Assembly: GCA_937135995.1 (NCBI GenBank)
Contig: CAKZOF010000120.1
Location: forward strand, 1-18,463
Source: an uncultured Pyrinomonas sp.
Lineage (GTDB): Bacteria > Acidobacteriota > Blastocatellia > Pyrinomonadales > Pyrinomonadaceae
DNA: 18,463 bases
Direction of reading: 5' to 3'
Positions 1-5,989 of this stretch are shown in pieces. The position numbers were made by a program, and so were the translations under genes. Numbering within the stretch: the first letter of the stretch is position 1; each line of letters starts with the position of its first letter. The notes beneath the pieces were generated by a model. That model saw only the letters and a program-made list of their open reading frames with translations. It had not been told where the DNA came from and did no database searches.

Positions 1-125
1 TGCCATCAGGCTAGCGATACGGTGGCGTGAAGGATCCCTGTGGCAACATCTGGTGGGTTGCTACCCATATTGAAGATGTGCCGCCCGAGGAGGAAGACCG
101 ACGTTGGAGAGAGTTCAAGTTATAA
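1..125 (+). pseudogene. 3' end of a VOC/PhnB-like (glyoxalase-fold) gene with an in-frame stop
   Basis: Read in the frame that ends at the TAA of 123-125, this gives RYGGVKDPCGNIWWVATHIE followed by DVPPEEEDRRW. That is the C-terminal signature of PhnB-like proteins of the VOC superfamily (usual form: R-x-GG-V-x-DPFG-x-x-W-x-IATH-x-EDV). The same frame has a TAG at 12-14, directly before the RYGG motif, where relatives have a coding residue. The visible part is therefore either a nonsense-mutated relic or a tail whose upstream part lies outside the window in another frame. The Phe of DPFG is Cys here. Members bind metals or small molecules in varied roles, so no substrate is assigned. The family call is fairly safe; the pseudogene call depends on the TAG being real. 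Confidence 0.6.
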
Positions 126-299
126 GGGCCATTCAGGACGGTTCATCTTTGCAATGAGAAAATAGAAGTATCAACAGGCAACTTCCTTCTGGCTTGGTTC
201 GTACCGCGCATAGCAGCAGCATACACAGCTCTGCATCTGGAGCGACCAGTAAAACGCAGCAGCAGATCTAGGCTAAGCTTTGATTGAAGGAAGGTGCAG
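126..299. other. Short non-coding spacer before the small membrane protein gene
   Basis: No convincing coding frame, promoter or hairpin is visible between the VOC tail and the next gene. The only functional signal is a Shine-Dalgarno run AAGGAAGG near 287-294, which serves the following gene. Confidence 0.5.
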
Positions 300-770
300 A
301 TGCAAATCGGTTCACCTCATCTGGGAGGCAAGATCCCGCACCTGATTATTCGACCGTCGCGCACCCAACTCGCCGTTCGCATCGCGTTCCTCTGCCTCTT
401 TGCACTCGGCGCGCTGGTTTTGATTAGCGCCACCCACAAACTCGAACCTGTCGCCTACTTGTTCGTCGGCTTGCCGCTTTTGCTTGTCTTGGACGCCCTG
501 CTCACGTTTCGCACGCATATCGAGATCAACGACTGGGGGATCTCTCAGTCGCATTACTGGTCTAGCTGGAGCCACCGGTGGGACGAAATCTCAGGTTGGA
601 GCTTGCACGAAATGAGTTCGCGAGGGCCAGATTTAGTCAGGATTGAGCTACATCTCGCTGCTGGTGGTCGGCGACAGAAGCTGACTCCCGCTCTCGTGCG
701 GTACAAGGATGCAAATTACCACAAAATTCGCGACGCCCTCGTCAGGCATCTCGGCCCACCCTCGCCGTAG
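300..770 (+). CDS. Hypothetical small membrane protein with a PH-like C-terminal domain
   Basis: This is a 156-residue protein. ATG at 300 is preferred over the in-frame GTG at 294 because AAGGAAGG sits about 5 bases ahead of the ATG. After a polar N-terminus there are two hydrophobic segments (about residues 24-43 and 50-66) joined by a short loop. A soluble tail of about 90 residues follows, reading THIEINDWGI, then a WSHRWDEISGW segment and a final helix-like KIRDALVRHL. Two membrane helices followed by a beta-rich tail with the 'I-x-x-W-G-I' and 'W-x-E-I-x-x-W' pattern resemble the bacterial PH-like (DUF304-style) membrane proteins. That resemblance is inferred from layout only, and no function is assigned. 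It is flanked by repeats and relics rather than by an operon. Confidence 0.72.
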   Translation: MQIGSPHLGGKIPHLIIRPSRTQLAVRIAFLCLFALGALVLISATHKLEPVAYLFVGLPLLLVLDALLTFRTHIEINDWGISQSHYWSSWSHRWDEISGWSLHEMSSRGPDLVRIELHLAAGGRRQKLTPALVRYKDANYHKIRDALVRHLGPPSP

Positions 771-778
771 TGAGGGTG
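757..778 (+). terminator. Hairpin across the stop codon of the small membrane protein gene
   Basis: CACCCTC (757-763) and GAGGGTG (772-778) are perfect 7-base inverted arms around an 8-base loop that contains the TAG stop (768-770). No T-run follows, so this is a possible Rho-assisted terminator or mRNA 3'-end hairpin, not a classical intrinsic terminator. Confidence 0.4.
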
Positions 779-936
779 ACGAGGCGTGAGCCGTCTTCAA
801 GTGCGTGGTCGGGCGCGCCCATTGAAACGAAGAGCAGGCCGCCGAGATCGAGCGACTGAAGAGCGTCTTCAAGGGCGTGGTTGAGCGCGTCCGTTGCAAC
901 CGAATGCTCTGAGACGAGGCGTGAGCCATTTTCAAG
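778..936. repeat. Degenerate direct repeats sharing a TCTTCAAG-type core
   Basis: A 24-base block beginning GACGAGGCGTGAGCC occurs at 778-801 and again at 913-936 with two mismatches. A middle copy around 865-904 shares the GCGTCTTCAAG core and the following GTGGT..GCGCG stretch of the first copy. The core is offset by 72 bases between the first and middle copies and by about 63 between the middle and last. No long coding frame crosses the region. Confidence 0.6.
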
Positions 937-1017
937 GACAGTCGTTCACTTGCGAAAAGTCGATACTTAACTGAGCATGCATGACGGCAAACCTGATCGT
1001 AAGTTTACGGATACGCT

Positions 1018-1098
1018 GTCGATGAGAAAGCAGGGGGCTGGCTGAAAAATGAAAAGACTGAGGGCGAAATTGACTATCTACAAGTCGATGAGAAAGCA
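1018..1098. repeat. Direct duplication, 66-base offset
   Basis: GTCGATGAGAAAGCA occurs exactly at 1018-1032 and at 1084-1098. Similarity continues weakly beyond the block: each copy is followed within about 15 bases by a CTGAAAA string. Confidence 0.6.
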
Positions 1099-1148
1099 AA
1101 GAACTGTTGACTGAAAACCCTCAGCAGACGTTATTCCAGCGGCAACGC

Positions 1149-1325
1149 CTCAAACCGCCTTATCCGTAGCGCTAGTTTAAGCGATGAGGTAGGGTTAGTC
1201 ATATCGCGCTCTACGCTCAAACCAGCTCATCCACAGCGTTAGTTTAAGCGATAGAAGGTGCGCGGCTCAGCTTTTGCGCCTGATGATCCGCGCTCAAGCC
1301 ATCCACAGCGTTGATTTAAGCGATG
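1149..1325. repeat. Three-copy imperfect direct repeat
   Basis: The copies are 1149-1186, 1216-1253 and 1293-1325. They share a CTCAA(A/G)CC start and a TTTAAGCGAT end, and copies 2 and 3 share ATCCACAGCGTT. Copies 1 and 2 are both 38 bases long and offset by 67; copy 3 has lost 5 bases and lies 77 after copy 2. The intervening sequences are unrelated to each other. Only three diverged units are present, so this is not a CRISPR array. Confidence 0.72.
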
Positions 1326-1481
1326 GGAGGGGCGCGTCACACACGAGTTAGGGAGTTGAGTCGTGTTCCTAGCAGAAAGCGAGAGAGGGAAGGTCGTTGT
1401 AAGGGGGAGAAGGCTTGGCATCGTATGGCTTGGCGACAAAAATTGGCCGCTCTTGATATCGGGCCTTACGCGGCTTCGCGT

Positions 1482-1487
1482 TATAAT
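1482..1487 (+). promoter_or_regulatory. Possible -10 element for the TspO-like gene
   Basis: There is a perfect TATAAT at 1482-1487, about 25 bases ahead of the GAGG ribosome site at 1508-1511. The nearest -35-like hexamer, TTGATA at 1453-1458, is 23 bases upstream of it, which is too far for a standard spacer. The promoter is therefore plausible but incomplete. Confidence 0.35.
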
Positions 1488-1517
1488 CCCAAATACGTTC
1501 GTCTTTCGAGGTTGAAG

Positions 1518-2003
1518 ATGCTGGATGTCCTGAATAGACCGAACAGAGGGTCGCTCATCGCTAATCTGTGTGTTGCGCTTGCGTCCGTTTTGCTGATGAA
1601 CGCGCTGATCTTTGGTTTCGGTTGGAACATCCCAAGCGACCAGATGCGAAGGGTTTGGTTTGAGCCGCCCGATTATGTGGTCGGCGCGGTTTGGGTAGCG
1701 TTGTTCGCGCTAATGGCTTTTGCCCGCTGGCAACTCAACGGAACAACGACCGGGCAAGCTAGGCGCGCCCGCTTTTGGATAACATTTTTGCTCGTTTCCT
1801 GCCTGCTTTATCCGCTCTATTCGCTAGCAATCGGCAGCGTGATTGGCGGCTTGATCGGCAATCTCTGGACGATCGCGCTTGCCGCATTCACGATCTCGCG
1901 CGTGTGGCGCGTTTCGCCCATCGCCGCATACTGTATCGCGCCCGTCATCGTTTGGGTAACGTTCGCGACGTTCATTACGCTTGGAGAGCTAGGTTATTTG
2001 TGA
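1518..2003 (+). CDS. TspO/MBR family membrane protein (tryptophan-rich sensory protein), divergent
   Basis: This is a 161-residue protein with about five hydrophobic segments, the usual size and topology of TspO/MBR proteins. Family-like stretches are FEPPDYVVGAVWVALFALM (residues 48-66; usual form 'PP-x-W-V-F-G-P-V-W-T-x-L-Y-x-L-M-G') and, near the end, FTISRVWRVSPIAAYCIAPV, then VWVTFAT (usual 'A-x-x-L-x-P-Y-x-x-W-V-x-F-A'). TspO proteins bind tetrapyrroles and related ligands and act as stress regulators in the membrane. The start at 1518 is chosen because GAGG lies 6 bases upstream and because it gives the family length; the frame stays open back to 1323 but that extension is basic and unlike the family. 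A T6 tract (2012-2017) follows the stop. Several usual aromatic positions are lost, so ligand binding is uncertain. Confidence 0.68.
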   Translation: MLDVLNRPNRGSLIANLCVALASVLLMNALIFGFGWNIPSDQMRRVWFEPPDYVVGAVWVALFALMAFARWQLNGTTTGQARRARFWITFLLVSCLLYPLYSLAIGSVIGGLIGNLWTIALAAFTISRVWRVSPIAAYCIAPVIVWVTFATFITLGELGYL

Positions 2004-2045
2004 GCGAGGCGTTTTTTCACCATTAGCGAGAGCGGCAAAAGATCG

Positions 2046-3197
2046 ATGAAAAGCCGAGGCGTTGCGAAGGCGTTGGGCGCAAACGGATTCGACGCACCGC
2101 AAGAAAGCCCACGTGCGGATGAATCCGAGAGCTTGCGAGAAAAATTGTCTGGACCTGCTAGCAAGCATGTGGCCGGGAAAGGACGCAGCGAGTTTGACCT
2201 CATCGCGCGCCTTCGCCGCATCGCAGCGACCGCTCAGACGCGCCTTGTTATCGGCATCGGCGATGATGCCGCTCTGGTGCGCGAGCGGACCGGCCTGATG
2301 CTCGCCATCACGGCTGACATGCTCGTCGAGGAGATAGATTTTCGGCGACAATGGACGACGGCGCGCGATCTGGGCCACAAAGCTTTGGCCGTCTCTCTTT
2401 CCGATATCGCGGCGATGGGTGCGCGTCCCCGCTGGGCGCTCGTTTCGCTCGGCGTGCCGCAAGAGATCTGGCGCACAGATTTTCTCGACGATTTCTACCG
2501 CGGATGGTTCGCCCTTGCGCGCGCAAGCGGCGTCGCGCTGATCGGCGGCGACATCTCGCGCACGCCCGAGCGCATCGTGATCGACTCGGTCGTCCTCGGC
2601 GAAACGCGGCGGGCCATCATGCGTTCAGGGGCGCGCCCGGGCGATCTGCTCTTCGTCACGGGCGCGCTTGGCGGTGCCGCCGCCGGATTGCATCTGCTCA
2701 TGACGAACGGTGTCGAAGAAGCGCACAAGAACGCATCTTTTCGTCCGCGACGCACGTCACGCGCAGATCGTCGCTTGATCCGTCGCCATCTGCGTCCAGA
2801 GCCGCGGCTCGCATGGGGCAACTACTTGACTGAAAAGAAGCTTGCGACGGCGATGATCGATCTAAGCGATGGGCTATCGTCCGACCTTGCGCACCTGTGC
2901 CGCGAAAGCGGCGTCGGAGCGATCATCAACGCCGAGGCTATCCCTATCGATCCGCTGATCGCCAAGTCTTCGCTACGAGGCGAAGATCCGCTTCGCTTGG
3001 CGCTCGATGGCGGCGAGGATTTCGAGCTGCTCTTCACGGTGCGCCCGCGAGATACCCGACGTTTGCCGCGCGAACTGGATGGCGTGCGCGCCGTCTGCAT
3101 CGGCGAAGTGACGGCACGGCGACGGCTCGTGCTCGTTCGTGACGGGCGCACGCTCCCTTTGCGCCCCGGCGGCTTCGTTCATTTCCACAGCCAATAA
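2046..3197 (+). CDS. thiL: Thiamine-monophosphate kinase
   Basis: ThiL phosphorylates thiamine monophosphate with ATP to thiamine diphosphate, in the cytoplasm. The protein is 383 residues from the first ATG. It carries the family motifs in order: SEFDLIARL (48-56), GIGDDAAL with metal-binding D73 and D74, TADMLVEEIDF, ALAVSLSDIAAMGA, IGGDISR, MIDLSDGLSSDLAHLC (from 270), GGEDFELLFT (322-331) and a C-terminal GFVHF. Relatives are about 320-345 residues, and the first 40 here are polar and not family-like. The in-frame GTG at 2169 would give 342 residues, but neither start has a clear ribosome site. It is not in an obvious thiamine operon. A pair of 25-base repeats begins one base after the stop codon. 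Confidence 0.93.
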   Translation: MKSRGVAKALGANGFDAPQESPRADESESLREKLSGPASKHVAGKGRSEFDLIARLRRIAATAQTRLVIGIGDDAALVRERTGLMLAITADMLVEEIDFRRQWTTARDLGHKALAVSLSDIAAMGARPRWALVSLGVPQEIWRTDFLDDFYRGWFALARASGVALIGGDISRTPERIVIDSVVLGETRRAIMRSGARPGDLLFVTGALGGAAAGLHLLMTNGVEEAHKNASFRPRRTSRADRRLIRRHLRPEPRLAWGNYLTEKKLATAMIDLSDGLSSDLAHLCRESGVGAIINAEAIPIDPLIAKSSLRGEDPLRLALDGGEDFELLFTVRPRDTRRLPRELDGVRAVCIGEVTARRRLVLVRDGRTLPLRPGGFVHFHSQ

Positions 3198-3198
3198 T

Positions 3199-3289
3199 AA
3201 TGACCAGAAGTTTTTCTCATTTCGCGACAGACGCGCGCTCGCACGTCTCATCTTGCGCGCAATAAATGACCAGAAGTTTTTCTCATTTC
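3199..3289. repeat. Exact 25-base direct duplication, 66-base offset
   Basis: The block starting AATGACCAGAAG and ending TTTCTCATTTC is identical at 3199-3223 and 3265-3289. Each copy is itself loosely palindromic (AATG..AGAA..TTCT..CATT). The first copy begins immediately after the thiL stop codon. The region 3198-3411 holds no gene. Confidence 0.85.
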
Positions 3290-3330
3290 AGCCCTGTGGA
3301 TCTTCTTCGTTCCGCGCCGATCTTTAAAGC

Positions 3331-3372
3331 CTCACGCGTGAGAGCGACGAACACTCGATCCCTTGCGGATCG
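3331..3372. promoter_or_regulatory. Two palindromes upstream of the TonB-like gene promoter
   Basis: CTCACGCGTGAG (3331-3342) is a perfect 12-base palindrome. CGATCC (3356-3361) and GGATCG (3367-3372) are perfect arms around a 5-base loop. Both lie 40-80 bases upstream of the -35 box at 3412, a usual place for an activator or repressor site. No regulator can be named. Confidence 0.35.
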
Positions 3373-3411
3373 CTCCTAGATTTTCGCGGTCATTTACCGA
3401 ACTTCCGCTGA

Positions 3412-3440
3412 TTGACTCGCTTGCAGACCTTGCCTAGACT
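3412..3440 (+). promoter_or_regulatory. Sigma70-type promoter of the TonB C-terminal-domain gene
   Basis: TTGACT (3412-3417) and TAGACT (3435-3440) are separated by exactly 17 bases, matching five and four positions of the consensus hexamers. Transcription would start near 3447, about 35 bases before the ATG. AAAGGGAG (3466-3473) is the ribosome site. Confidence 0.65.
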
Positions 3441-3481
3441 CTTTCCGTGAAGATGAGGTCACCCTAAAGGGAGCTTAGGCA

Positions 3482-3901
3482 ATGAGAGAAGCGCTACTTC
3501 GATTTTCGGCAGCGCTCTGCGCTTTTCTGCTCGGCGCGGGCACCGCGAGCGTTTGGAGTCGCTGGACCGGCGAAAATTCCACGCGCCACAGCGGCATGGG
3601 AACGCTCTGCCACACGAGCGCCGCAAATTCGCCGTCTATCGTCAACGGGCGCGCCATCTCTTTGCCGCAGCCCGTTTATCCGCCGGCAGCCAAAGCAGCG
3701 CGCGCGTCCGGCGCGGTCAACGTGCAAATCGTCGTTGATGAAGAGGGCAAGGTCATCTCGGCCCGGGCCGTCTCCGGCCATCCGCTGCTGCGCCAAGCGG
3801 CGGAAGAAGCGGCCCTTCGCGCGCGCTTTACGCCGACGCGCGTCGACGGCAAGCCGGTCAAAGTGAACGGCACCATCGCCTACAATTTCGCGCTCCTCTA
3901 A
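3482..3901 (+). CDS. Small exported protein with a TonB C-terminal domain
   Basis: This is a 139-residue protein. Residues 5-24 are hydrophobic (signal peptide or single membrane anchor), followed by a short linker with one Cys (43). A TonB_C-type domain spans about 61-138: LPQPVYPPAAKAARASGAV, then VVDEEGKVISARAVSGHP, AALRARFTPTR, and a terminal INGT-like NGTIAYNF strand. Full TonB proteins have a long Pro-rich linker that crosses the periplasm. It is missing here, so this is more likely a stand-alone periplasmic TonB_C protein than a working energy transducer. The gene has its own promoter and ribosome site and ends 58 bases before cysS. The domain call is strong; the role is unknown. Confidence 0.85.
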   Translation: MREALLRFSAALCAFLLGAGTASVWSRWTGENSTRHSGMGTLCHTSAANSPSIVNGRAISLPQPVYPPAAKAARASGAVNVQIVVDEEGKVISARAVSGHPLLRQAAEEAALRARFTPTRVDGKPVKVNGTIAYNFALL

Positions 3902-3959
3902 AGTTCGAGGCGCCATCGAAGATCCATCCGCCAAAACTTTAAAGACACAGCGAACGGGA

Positions 3960-5360
3960 ATGTTGAAGTTTCACAATACGCTTTCAGGCAGGCTCGAAGA
4001 GTTTCGCCCGTTGCGCGAGGGCGAAGTCGGATTCTACTTCTGCGGGCCGACCGTTTACGACTACGCGCACATCGGCAACTTCCGCTCGATGATCTTCGCC
4101 GACGTGCTGCGGCGTTACCTGAAGTTCAAAGGCTATCGCGTCACGCACGTGATGAACATCACGGACGTCGAAGATCGCATCATCGCCCGCTCGCAGGAGC
4201 GCGGCATCACGATCGACGAGTACACGGCGCAGTATATCGAAGCGCTGTGGGAAGATTTCGACGCTCTGGGTTGCGAACGGCCCGACGTGGTGCCGCGCGC
4301 GACGCGCCATATCCCCGAGATGGTCGCGTTGATCAAACGGCTGCTCGAACGCGGTCACGCCTACAAGTCGGATGGTTCGATCTACTACCGCATCAGTTCT
4401 TTCCCAGAGTACGGGAAGCTATCGAAGATAAATTTCGCGGGCAACATCGTCGGCGGAAGCGAGCGCGTCGATTCAGACCGGTACGACAAAGAGGACGCGC
4501 GCGACTTCGCCCTGTGGAAAGCGCCGAAGACGCCCGATGAGCCTGCATGGGATACCGAGATCGGGCGTGGGCGACCCGGCTGGCACATCGAATGCTCGGC
4601 GATGTCGATGAAATATCTGGGCGAGACGTTCGACATTCACGCCGGCGGCATCGATCTCGTCTTCCCGCATCACGAAAACGAGATCGCGCAGAGCGAAGGC
4701 GCGACCGGAAAGCAGTTCGTCCGCTACTGGCTCCATGCCGAGCATTTGAAAGTCGAAGGCGAAACGATGTCCAAATCGCGCGGCAATTACTACACGTTCC
4801 GCGATCTTCGCGCGCAAGGTTACAAGCCAGAAGGCATCCGTTACCTTCTGTTGAGCGTGCCCTATCGCAAGCAGTTGAACTTCACCTTCGATGCGCTTCG
4901 CGCGGCGGAAAAGACGGTCGAATCGTTGCGCGATTTTCACCTCAGATTGGCCGAAGCGCGCACGGAACCGGGCAGCAACGGGGAAGTGCGCGCTGCCGCC
5001 GCGCGCGCCGCCGAAGAGTTCGAAGCCGGCATGGATGACGATCTGAACACATCGGTCGCGCTCGCGGCGATCCACACGCTGACGCACGAAATCAACCCTG
5101 TGCTCGTCTGCGGCGCGTTGCGCGAGGACGATAAACGCGACCTATTGAACCTCGTCGCGCGCTTCGATTCCGTGCTCAACATCTTCGGTAAACCGGAACG
5201 CGAGATGTTGGACTCGGAGATTCAAGCCTTGATCGATGAACGGCAGGAAGCTCGCCGCCGTCGTGACTGGGCGCGCGCCGATGAAATCCGCAATTATCTA
5301 GCCGAGCGCGGCATCATTCTGGAAGACACGCGCGAAGGCGTCCGCTGGAAACGACGTTAG
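3960..5360 (+). CDS. cysS: Cysteinyl-tRNA synthetase
   Basis: CysRS charges tRNA-Cys with cysteine. The 466-residue length is typical of this class I synthetase. Visible catalytic features: the HIGH motif is HIGN at 37-40, the KMSKS loop is TMSKS at 269-273 (first Lys replaced by Thr), and the zinc site is C28, C212, H237 and E241, in the same spacing as the well-known enzymes. GWHIECSAMS and DIHAGGIDLVFPHHENEIAQ are family signatures. A C-terminal helical anticodon-binding part follows, ending with the basic WKRR. The ATG at 3960 has only a weak GGGA ahead of it. The stop is followed at once by an A6 run and a hairpin (5361-5385). Confidence 0.97.
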   Translation: MLKFHNTLSGRLEEFRPLREGEVGFYFCGPTVYDYAHIGNFRSMIFADVLRRYLKFKGYRVTHVMNITDVEDRIIARSQERGITIDEYTAQYIEALWEDFDALGCERPDVVPRATRHIPEMVALIKRLLERGHAYKSDGSIYYRISSFPEYGKLSKINFAGNIVGGSERVDSDRYDKEDARDFALWKAPKTPDEPAWDTEIGRGRPGWHIECSAMSMKYLGETFDIHAGGIDLVFPHHENEIAQSEGATGKQFVRYWLHAEHLKVEGETMSKSRGNYYTFRDLRAQGYKPEGIRYLLLSVPYRKQLNFTFDALRAAEKTVESLRDFHLRLAEARTEPGSNGEVRAAAARAAEEFEAGMDDDLNTSVALAAIHTLTHEINPVLVCGALREDDKRDLLNLVARFDSVLNIFGKPEREMLDSEIQALIDERQEARRRRDWARADEIRNYLAERGIILEDTREGVRWKRR

Positions 5361-5385
5361 AAAAAACGCCTCCCGAAAAGGAGCG
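5361..5385 (-). terminator. Intrinsic-terminator-like hairpin reading on the minus strand
   Basis: On the minus strand CGCTCC (5385-5380) pairs with GGAGGCG-type bases (5373-5367) with one bulged base, and the stem is followed by T6 (complement of A6 at 5361-5366). It would stop transcripts coming from the right. On the plus strand it lies directly after the cysS stop codon and may also act as a 3'-end hairpin. Confidence 0.45.
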
Positions 5386-5475
5386 AGGTGACGGGCCGGA
5401 TAGTCGCTTCTGTTACGCTTAGCACGAGGGAGCGAGATGACGGGCCGGATAGTCGCTTCTGTTACGCTCAGCACG
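5380..5475. repeat. Tandem duplication of a 47-base unit, 49-base offset
   Basis: GGAGCGAG(G/A)TGACGGGCC and the following bases to AGCACG occur at 5380-5426 and 5429-5475, with two mismatches in 47 bases. A third, partial copy of its first 15-16 bases (GGAGCGAGGATGACGG) is at 5832-5846, beside the second A6/hairpin element. Confidence 0.85.
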
Positions 5476-5485
5476 TCGCCGATCT

Positions 5486-5551
5486 ATGAAAACTTCGAGG
5501 CGCGATGCGCTGGTTGGCACGGGCGCAGCGTTCATGTTGCTTCCGAAGTGA
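5486..5551 (+). pseudogene. Orphan twin-arginine (Tat) signal peptide fragment
   Basis: ATG at 5486 opens MKTSRRDALVGTGAAFMLLP and then a TGA at 5549-5551. The SRRDAL box followed by a hydrophobic stretch is the start of a Tat-exported protein, but the frame closes after 21 residues. No frame downstream continues a recognisable domain, and the next 250 bases contain a second tandem repeat. It is read as the 5' remnant of a deleted gene. There is no good ribosome site. A real 21-residue peptide cannot be excluded but is unlikely. Confidence 0.5.
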
Positions 5552-5569
5552 ACATGCTGGGCCATGAGT

Positions 5570-5658
5570 TGGCTTCCATCGAACGCATTAACCTGAAGGC
5601 GGGGCCGTACTCGTCGGGGTTGAGCCAAACTGGCTTCCATCGAACGCATGGACCTGAA
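5570..5658. repeat. Direct duplication of a 28-base unit, 61-base offset
   Basis: TGGCTTCCATCGAACGCAT, two variable bases, then ACCTGAA occur at 5570-5597 and 5631-5658. The two copies lie in different reading frames, so they do not form a protein repeat. Confidence 0.8.
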
Positions 5659-5702
5659 AGAGCGACCCTTTATCAGCAATGTTAGTCCGCGGTCTCTTTT
5701 GA

Positions 5703-5810
5703 ACTCATCGGTTCGGCTCAGCATCTTCCGTCGCTCATCCGGTGAAGCGGGAAGACAGCCGGGCGCACGCTCTGAGATTTTCCGAAGTCAAACACATGCG
5801 CGAGGTCTAA
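5703..5810 (+). pseudogene. Possible 3' coding remnant ending at a TAA before an A6/hairpin element
   Basis: The frame from 5703 to the TAA at 5808-5810 encodes a 35-residue tail ending HPVKREDSRAHALRFSEVKH then MREV. It has natural-looking composition, no start codon and a TGA just upstream (5700-5702). It may be the 3' end of the gene whose Tat leader remains at 5486, but this link is a guess. Confidence 0.25.
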
Positions 5811-5811
5811 G

Positions 5812-5840
5812 AAAAAAGCCTCTCCGCGACCGGAGCGAGG
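5812..5840 (-). terminator. Second minus-strand terminator-like hairpin of the same type
   Basis: CTCCG (5822-5826) and CGGAG (5831-5835) form a 5-bp core with a 4-base loop, and A6 lies at 5812-5817. Read on the minus strand this is stem then T6. The whole element (A6, GCCTC, hairpin, GGAGCGAGG, TGACGG) matches the one after cysS at 5361-5395. Confidence 0.42.
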
Positions 5841-5860
5841 ATGACGGAGAGCTGAAGAAC

Positions 5861-5989
5861 ATGTCGCCCGAAGTGCGTCTTCGGTTGGTGTGATCGTTGA
5901 CGTTGAGCGCTTGGGCATTCAAGGAGCGACTCGATGCTGAACCGCGACTACAAAGAAATGTTGTCGTGCTTGAAAGAAGATGGGGTTGA
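5861..5989 (+). pseudogene. Small protein gene interrupted by TGA, partner of the nucleotidyltransferase gene
   Basis: ATG at 5861 reads MSPEVRLRLV, then TGA (5891-5893). The same frame then continues SLTLSAWAFKERLDAEPRLQ, RNVVVLERRWG to a TGA at 5987-5989. Joined with one residue, this resembles the short proteins I recall preceding nucleotidyltransferase genes of the 'MLNRDY..MLS.L' type, where the position of this stop is usually Trp (TGG). A single G-to-A change would explain it. The 3' part overlaps the start of the next gene, as in an intact bicistron. The family match is from memory and its function is not known to me. Confidence 0.5.

Larger units (their letters stand above)
937..1517. 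other. Long non-coding stretch with two groups of short duplications
   Basis: No believable gene is seen here. The open frame that runs from 1323 into the TspO-like gene has a basic, low-complexity N-terminus unlike the family and is better read as untranslated. The stretch holds the duplications at 1018-1098 and 1149-1325 and a possible promoter near 1482. Base composition around 960-1130 is visibly more AT-rich than in the flanking genes. Confidence 0.5.

Noticed and set aside
1149..1325. CRISPR-like array
   Set aside because: Only three diverged units are present, one with a 5-base deletion, and no cas gene is in the window.
1323..1517. N-terminal extension of the TspO-like protein
   Set aside because: It is basic and of low complexity, while GAGG and the family length both point to the ATG at 1518.
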